64,000 bases of DNA from Trissonchulus latispiculum (Eukaryota > Nematoda > Enoplea > Enoplida > Ironidae), in NCBI GenBank assembly GCA_030248195.1, contig JASAND010020809.1, forward strand, positions 1 through 64,000. The letters are read 5' to 3'. The position numbers and the translations under genes are program-made. The number at the start of each line of letters is the position of its first letter. The first letter of the stretch is position 1. Below, in pieces: positions 59,801 to 64,000 of the stretch. The notes under the pieces were generated by a model. That model searched no databases. It was not told where the DNA came from and worked only from the letters and a program-made list of their open reading frames with translations.

Positions 59801-62800
59801 GAAAGCAAATTGAAACACAACTGTTTCGCGACGACGTCATCGTTAATTAAATTCAGGCATTTGTGTACATTACTTCAGAGTCTACGTCAACCGTTAAACA
59901 ACTCAACTGCGCAAAGCAATAAGCAAGCCAAAACTGCTAGCTGCCAAAAGGTGTCTGTAACAGGACGGACATTAATTAAGCTATAAAAACAAAGTATACA
60001 TTAAAGTTTGAATTTACTCACTTTTGGAACATTCGACACAATTTCATACATAACACCGCAGCATGTTGGCTTGTTCTGAAAAAATAAATCATAATATAAA
60101 ATTATAGTATAAACCAAGAACATCAACTCGTGCTAACTGGGAGTTACAATAAAACGAAAACGTTTACTCCAGGCGCTATAGACGGAAACAGACGTTGAAA
60201 TAACACTATAAACTAAACAGTTTCAAGACATTAAATATAAAAATATACTTAATAATAGGTCTATACAATATTATGCTGGCATGGCACAAACTGAATTCAA
60301 AATGAAAACTTTGTATGCACTAGAATGAGCAAAGCTATGAGAAAAGAAGATTACATCCAAAAAAGTTGCCCACTCTTTACGTGCGGTACATTCATGGTAT
60401 GAGTTTGCGGTGACCTTCTACGCCAACGATTTCCAAAAAATATTCTATTATACTCAGGCATAACCTGCCTAACCATTACTTTTAAAACACCGTAACCAAA
60501 GTTTCAAAAAAGCATAAGGGCAACAACAAAAATTTTGACGGGATAAACAGGAACGGAGGAAAAAGAGACAGCCAACCAAAGGCCAAACTTACACGTTTCA
60601 GCTACAGCATTCAATTAAACACAGAAAAACTATATATAGCTAAACGCCTAACTAGCTCTACAAAATGATTAACTACTGCAGTATCAGCAGAGTAAATACG
60701 GAATAGGGACGTATTGGTAGCTAGTAGGATGCGGTTTGAATTGAATTTTAATTTAAATTTTATTTAAATCATAGTGAGCGAGGCTTAGAAACCACCTTAT
60801 TAAAATTAAATTAAAGCAGATTAATGATTTCCAACAGATGTCTCCAATCTAAATTGAGAAACCGGTAATAGAAAGATAAGATGGGATCGCTGTAACCTCT
60901 CTAGAGATACTCTCTCAAATAAATCCAACAAATAAAAACAATTAAAGCTATCTGCTACGATGGTGCTGTAGTGCGATGCAAGCAATGGAAGCTAGGTAGG
61001 TCTAATGTTACCTAACAAACTAAGGCAACTGTCCTAATTGTATTATTAGCCAACTTTCCAAACCAAATTTACCAGGCTATTCGGTGACTGCTCAAAAAAA
61101 GCATCGATAGAAGCAAGTAAATGTAAGATTAGTATATCCATCAGTTAGCCCCCTCTACAGTTGAATTTTACAAACAATTTTACAAAGCAACAATACTTCT
61201 TAAAGGTGTTTTATTGACACAGAAAAAATAGTTACAACTTTCTAATCCCACAAAACTCTAAACTTCCTATTTTGTTGGATCGATCTAAGTTCTGAAACAG
61301 AGACGACTTTTCTCCAATACGGACGTCGTTAATACACTGAAGCCTTTAGAAAAAACTCATTTTTGGCCAAATCTCTTATGTTTCAAAATGTGTTCTATTA
61401 GTCCTAATATACTGTGAATTTCACATCCTACTACTGCAATGGATGAAAGCTTTCTGTAAACTACAACCTAACCAGATAAATTCAACCAAACAAACCGACC
61501 AAAACAGAAGAGCTACAACAAAAAGGGGGCACAAGCGCAATATCATAGAGCTGCCAGGCCACACACGGCGCGACGCAAACGTACGTGACGACCTACCGAT
61601 CCCGCTATTTTTCGCAAAATTTGCTCAGCCAGCCCGATCTTTTTGACAATTCGAAAGCAGAGACGTTTGCGGAGAACCAGTTCCATTTCGGCTGGGTGCG
61701 ATATTCGAACCAGCACCTTCAGGACGGCATAGACTCGCTCCGTTTCCGGTGTTATGCGGTTCAGAGAGGGCGCCTCATGAATGGAGGAGTCCCAGCTAGC
61801 AATGGAAAGCATCTACAAAAAATAAAAATTTAGCAATGCTCTTCTTATATTATTTTCTTCGTGACGTAACGACCCAAAATTTAACAGATCCCGTGGCAAG
61901 AAAAGGCCAATCATATATCCTTGGACATAAAAATTTAGGTTTAAGTAAAGATATTACAAATATTCTTAACAAACAACTTATACGGAGTGATCAAACGTAT
62001 ATAGTCGGAAAAGTTGTGGAGGGAGGTAGGTTAGATAACAGTCAAGACCGAGGCTCATTCGATCAAATCATTTTTTGCAAACAGCAGACACTTTTCGGTG
62101 AACAAATTTAGGGCTACTTTTGCTCATGTTAAAATACTCCCTTTAAAGTACCAAGCCTGTTGAGAATGCCCAACTAATTAACAGCCAAGCATAACCGTAC
62201 GTATACAACTTTAGAAACAGATGCTTAGAAGCAAATTTCCAAAATTTTAACAACTAGACAATCTCTCAGTAGTCGATTCACGTAATTGAAAACTAAAATG
62301 TCTATTTCTCCTCACTTCGTGCTCATCAAACTTGAGTATGGGCAATTGGAACATCTTTCCGCCGTGCTCTTTGGGAAGTATGGAATTGATTCCGGCCGTC
62401 TGATGACATTCAGCCGACAAGGCGCCCATATCTTCGGCTGAAAACCAATAAAACAATGAATTTAACAGCTTCAATTCAAAAGAATTTCATGATAAGAAAA
62501 CTATCTAAATCAATAAACGCCGACCAAAGACGCCAAAAGTTATCAAACTTATCAAATGTCATATAGAGACTTAATAAGACCAAGACCAAACTAGGGGCCG
62601 TTTCAAGAAAGGGTAGCGTAGAGTAGAGTAGAGTTAAAATTACCTGTTTTAACTCATTTTAACTCTGCTCAAGGTTGACTTTCTCTCGTTTAACTCTTTC
62701 ATGAAAACTATCAAGATCAAATTAATTTTAACTCTACTCTACCTCTTCTTGAAAAGGCACTAGGATTCTAGCCATCACATCACAATAGCGTAGTCTTACC

Positions 62801-63645
62801 ATTCAAATCCAAAAACAGCACAGGAACATGACGCTCCATGCCGGAAGGAGGATCCCTAAAACAACAAAGCATAATCACAATGAACAATTGACAGGACAGA
62901 GACAATTGATAACATAGATACAAGTAAAGACATATACGTACGTGCACACAAGAAAGAAGAATTCACAGTTGCCAGCGAAGAGAAGTCAGTCCGCAAGCTG
63001 ATAATTACGCTTTCTGAACGCCAACAACAAAATCAATCACTGTGACACACAATGATTGTCAAAATCATGACATCCCTACCCTAATCCACGCATCTTAGTG
63101 TATGTCCTCCCCATGCTCAAAAGGACGGAAGCATATCTATTAATATAATAACTACAGTAACGAAATCCAGGACTGTTGGCGCAGTTTGCAAATTGGCGAA
63201 ATATCGCCGAGTGACGGCGAGTTTCGCCAAAATTGGCGAAACGTTTTGTTTAATTGGCGACATTTCTTCTGTTTTTCGCCAACTATTTTTTGCCAACTTT
63301 GGCTAAAATCGCCAATACTTGGCGACATTTTACCGTTTTCGCCAATTTGGTAATTACGCCACCATTCTTGCTTTACATGCAACCCAAATATACTGTTACT
63401 TCACTGTCAGACTCTCACCAGTCAGCAGGTGCCCCGGGGACGCCACTGTTGGGCGTGGGGACCAGGACCGCATTCCGCTCCTCCGTCAGGGCAACCCACT
63501 GAGCGATCAGGGCCTGTTCTCGTTCCACGTCTTGTTCACACTTGTCCGGCTTGTGCATCAGACGCTGAATCTGGTCGTCCAGATAGGTCCGACGATGGGA
63601 GAGGGCCTCGCTCCATCGATCACGAAGAATGTTCAGATCTTCTTC
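44354..63645 (-). CDS. Kinesin-3 family KIF13B/Khc-73-like protein, C-terminal 996 residues (5' part outside window)
   Basis: A plus-end-directed microtubule motor of the KIF13 type, which in other animals carries membrane cargo and polarity proteins. Twelve exons: 63645-63419, 62855-62800, 62437-62316, 61812-61597, 60075-60022, 59529-59362, 58954-58871, 58618-58498, 47481-47357, 46910-45818, 45483-45268, 44862-44354. Every junction is GT-AG, and phases chain to 2,991 bases (996 codons plus stop). The first six exons carry blocks close to vertebrate KIF13 (VLFLDLN, INSILPKEHGG, MELVLRKR, RETLALVAAR, YIEKYTKG). A 364-codon exon encodes a Ser/Pro/Glu-rich disordered region, followed by a C-terminal CAP-Gly domain that marks KIF13B/Khc-73. 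Motor and FHA domains lie beyond 64,000. Further exons could hide in the 11-kb intron. Confidence 0.9.
45268..45483 (-). CDS. KIF13-like gene, exon with the first half of the CAP-Gly domain
   Basis: 216 bp after ACTTTCAG, ending in phase 1 at donor GTAAGC. Encodes ALPDWIKLDERVIV then VSFIGPVEFAAGTWIGVTLD and TPG, the first CAP-Gly strands. Confidence 0.9.
45818..46910 (-). CDS. KIF13-like gene, 364-codon disordered exon
   Basis: 1,093 bp after GTTTTTAG, ending in phase 1 at donor GTAGGA. It encodes a Ser/Pro/Glu/Asn-rich chain with no folded domain, ending SRDSLG; the next exon supplies DNLEDS. It is far longer than the other exons and probably carries phosphorylation and partner-binding sites (inference). 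Confidence 0.85.
47357..47481 (-). CDS. KIF13-like gene, exon (less certain)
   Basis: 125 bp after CATGTTTTAG, entered in phase 1 and left in phase 0. Encodes VSSLVSPVSSGGKLAHGRR and TLVEEQQRAVSASG. Phases fit both neighbours, but the donor GTTCGT is weak and I cannot match the sequence to a known KIF13 segment. Confidence 0.6.
48779..48800. repeat. Short ACCT microsatellite
   Basis: Consecutive ACCT/GCCT units in the large kinesin intron. Confidence 0.7.
51637..51945. repeat. 43-bp tandem repeat (minisatellite)
   Basis: About seven units, each made of two related halves: AAGCCAAATTCGGTGCGTC and AGGCCGAATCCGGTGCGTC. The later units are spaced exactly 43 bp apart (51811, 51854, 51897). The core GGTGCGT also occurs singly near 50740, 50775, 52050 and 52095. 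Confidence 0.85.
52863..54422. mobile_element. Foldback element related to Y, flanked by TTAA
   Basis: A 1.56-kb inverted repeat with arms of about 500 bp (52863-53370 and 53922-54422) around a 550-bp centre. Ends are TTAAGGGGGGGGGCGACTAAA-like at the left and its complement at the right. The arms match element Y at 5303-7297 (for example GGGGCGACT, CCTATAATCC and GGCCGACC in order). TTAA at both ends could be a piggyBac-type target duplication or just part of the inverted repeat. No transposase is encoded. Confidence 0.65.
54942..55328. repeat. Imperfect direct duplication of about 150 bp
   Basis: Copies at 54942-55093 and 55181-55328 share TTTCTCATTTTGAAAACTG, TAATATTTCG and AATGAAATTAATAAATTT in the same order and orientation, with scattered differences and small indels. 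Confidence 0.8.
56965..57325. repeat. Inverted repeat (possible MITE)
   Basis: A 41-bp arm at 56965-57005 pairs with 57285-57325 at about 36 of 41 positions. Inner sequences (CCAGAATTTCG and relatives) also echo each other in inverted orientation. No coding sequence recognised. Confidence 0.55.
57465..57775. mobile_element. Small Tc1/mariner-like MITE
   Basis: About 310 bp with inverted ends GTGTAGCTCAAAAAGCTAAC (57467) and its near-complement ending at 57770. TA lies just outside each end (57463-57464 and 57776-57777). TA flanks and CAGTG-type termini fit Tc1/mariner; the interior has no transposase. Confidence 0.5.
58498..58618 (-). CDS. KIF13-like gene, exon
   Basis: 121 bp after TTCTTTCAG, ending in phase 1 at donor GTAAGT. 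Encodes a proline-rich linker (PTEPPFPAPPRQRMSISED). Confidence 0.75.
58871..58954 (-). CDS. KIF13-like gene, exon
   Basis: 84 bp after ATTTTGTAG, ending at donor GTATGT; phase 0. Encodes EVAIKELLSAQKRHPKKSSS, continuing the conserved helix after RLRQ. Confidence 0.8.
59362..59529 (-). CDS. KIF13-like gene, exon
   Basis: 168 bp after TATTTTAG, ending at donor GTATGA; phase 0. Encodes ATEDPEARETLALVAARGEE and SYIEKYTKGISAVESILALD. Confidence 0.9.
60022..60075 (-). CDS. KIF13-like gene, 18-codon micro-exon
   Basis: 54 bp after TTTTTTCAG, ending at donor GTGAGT. Encodes NKPTCCGVMYEIVSNVPK, matching the CGVTYEIVSN block of KIF13 proteins. Confidence 0.88.
61597..61812 (-). CDS. KIF13-like gene, exon
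   Basis: 216 bp after TTTTGTAG, ending at donor GTAGGT; phase 0 both sides. Encodes ASWDSSIHEAPSLNRITPE and HPAEMELVLRKRL. Confidence 0.9.
62316..62437 (-). CDS. KIF13-like gene, exon
   Basis: 122 bp after GGTTTTCAG, ending at donor GTGAGG. Encodes AEDMGAL... with INSILPKEHGGKMFQLPIL, among the strongest family matches. Confidence 0.9.
62591..62763. mobile_element. GAGTTAAAA MITE, copy 4, in a kinesin intron
   Basis: Inverted ends CTAGGGGCCGTTTCAAGAA and, from the right on the opposite strand, CTAGTGCCTTTTCAAGAA. The interior has GTAGA repeats and TTTAACTC/GAGTTAAA units. It lies between two exons of the kinesin gene. Confidence 0.65.
62800..62855 (-). CDS. KIF13-like gene, exon
   Basis: 56 bp after TTGTTTTAG, ending at donor GTAAGA. 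Encodes DPPSGMERHVPVLFLDLN; the split codon at the start gives the conserved tryptophan. Confidence 0.9.
63177..63361. mobile_element. TTGGCGAAA MITE in a kinesin intron
   Basis: 185 bp. The terminal 25 bp pair in inverted orientation at about 21 of 25 positions, ending in the shared AAATTGGCGAAA. The interior is filled with GGCGA/TCGCC motifs in both orientations. No coding sequence. Confidence 0.6.
63419..63645 (-). CDS. KIF13-like gene, first exon in the window
   Basis: 227 bp, entered in phase 0 after TTATTACAG, left in phase 2 at donor GTGAGA. Encodes LNILRDRWSEAL through LTEERNAVLVPTP to GVPGAPAD, a conserved stalk region of KIF13 proteins. Confidence 0.9.
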
Positions 63646-64000
63646 CTGTAATAAGACAAATACGCTATATATATACTACCTAGCGTTCAGAATTTCAACA
63701 TGTCGTCTACAAGCTCCTTCTTGTCAAAAAAACTGTCATGTTTGACGTCGTCTAAGACAGCCGAAATTAACGAAATATATAAACTATGCCGCAAAATCCC
63801 AAATTTCAATGTAAAAATACGAAATATGCAATAACGCAAAAATAGTTTTTCTATAAACACGCAATACTGCTATTTCTATAAAAGCAGAAAGCTCAGACTT
63901 CGCAAACAGCCTTGGCAATCTGAACAGTAAAATTCGTTCTACAAACTTGATAGGAGTCCAGGCCCTTCTGTAAGCTCTTGGATCGGGAGCAAACACAACC
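63646..64000 (-). other. Intron sequence of the KIF13-like gene at the window edge
   Basis: Lies upstream of the first visible exon and shows no conserved KIF13 coding block, so the preceding exon is beyond the window. Confidence 0.5.

Noticed and set aside
1..64000. Bacterial-type features (operons, ribosome binding sites, CRISPR arrays)
   Set aside because: The sequence is clearly eukaryotic (introns, LTR element, SINE, hAT). The only regularly spaced repeats are satellites and transposon ends.

Overview
The window looks like nuclear DNA from an invertebrate animal with a repeat-rich, AT-rich genome. Reasons: spliced genes with GT-AG introns, a metazoan-type kinesin-3 gene (KIF13/Khc-73), two seven-transmembrane receptor genes, a tRNA-derived SINE, a full-length Ty3/Gypsy retrotransposon and many short inverted-repeat transposons. 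The two-exon receptor resembles the serpentine chemoreceptors that nematodes have in large numbers, so a nematode is plausible. A flatworm or another small invertebrate cannot be excluded.

Layout. 1-2.9 kb: SINE copies, twin hairpins and two GAGCC arrays. 2.9-7.9 kb: foldback elements nested at least three deep. 8.3-9.4 kb: a single-exon rhodopsin-like GPCR (minus strand). 10.1-11.6 kb: a TATC microsatellite and a palindromic element built from CCCCGTTTGGTGGGG-type blocks. 13.7-15.0 kb: a non-autonomous hAT transposon (copy 1) with a perfect 8-bp target duplication. 15.9-17.9 kb: the two-exon receptor gene (minus strand). 21.1-37.7 kb: hAT copy 2, also with a perfect 8-bp duplication, split by a 15.4-kb Ty3/Gypsy element on the minus strand. 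The Gypsy element has two 1,215-bp LTRs with about two differences, intact gag and pol, a 4-bp target duplication and a textbook -1 frameshift signal. 37.7-44 kb: MITEs and dispersed repeats. 44.35-64 kb: the 3' part of a KIF13B/Khc-73-like kinesin gene (minus strand). I could place twelve exons whose phases chain to 996 codons plus stop, ending in a C-terminal CAP-Gly domain. The motor, FHA and other N-terminal regions lie beyond 64,000.

The genes do not form a pathway. The host genes are two receptors and one transport kinesin; almost everything else is transposon-derived. The most informative feature is that the two hAT copies act as empty-site controls for each other. Copy 1 shows the intact site where the Gypsy element entered copy 2, and copy 2 shows the intact site where a 178-bp insert entered copy 1. 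A second theme is that at least six unrelated small element families have inverted ends made of arrays of one short motif. I found no CRISPR array, operon or clearly new enzymatic system.
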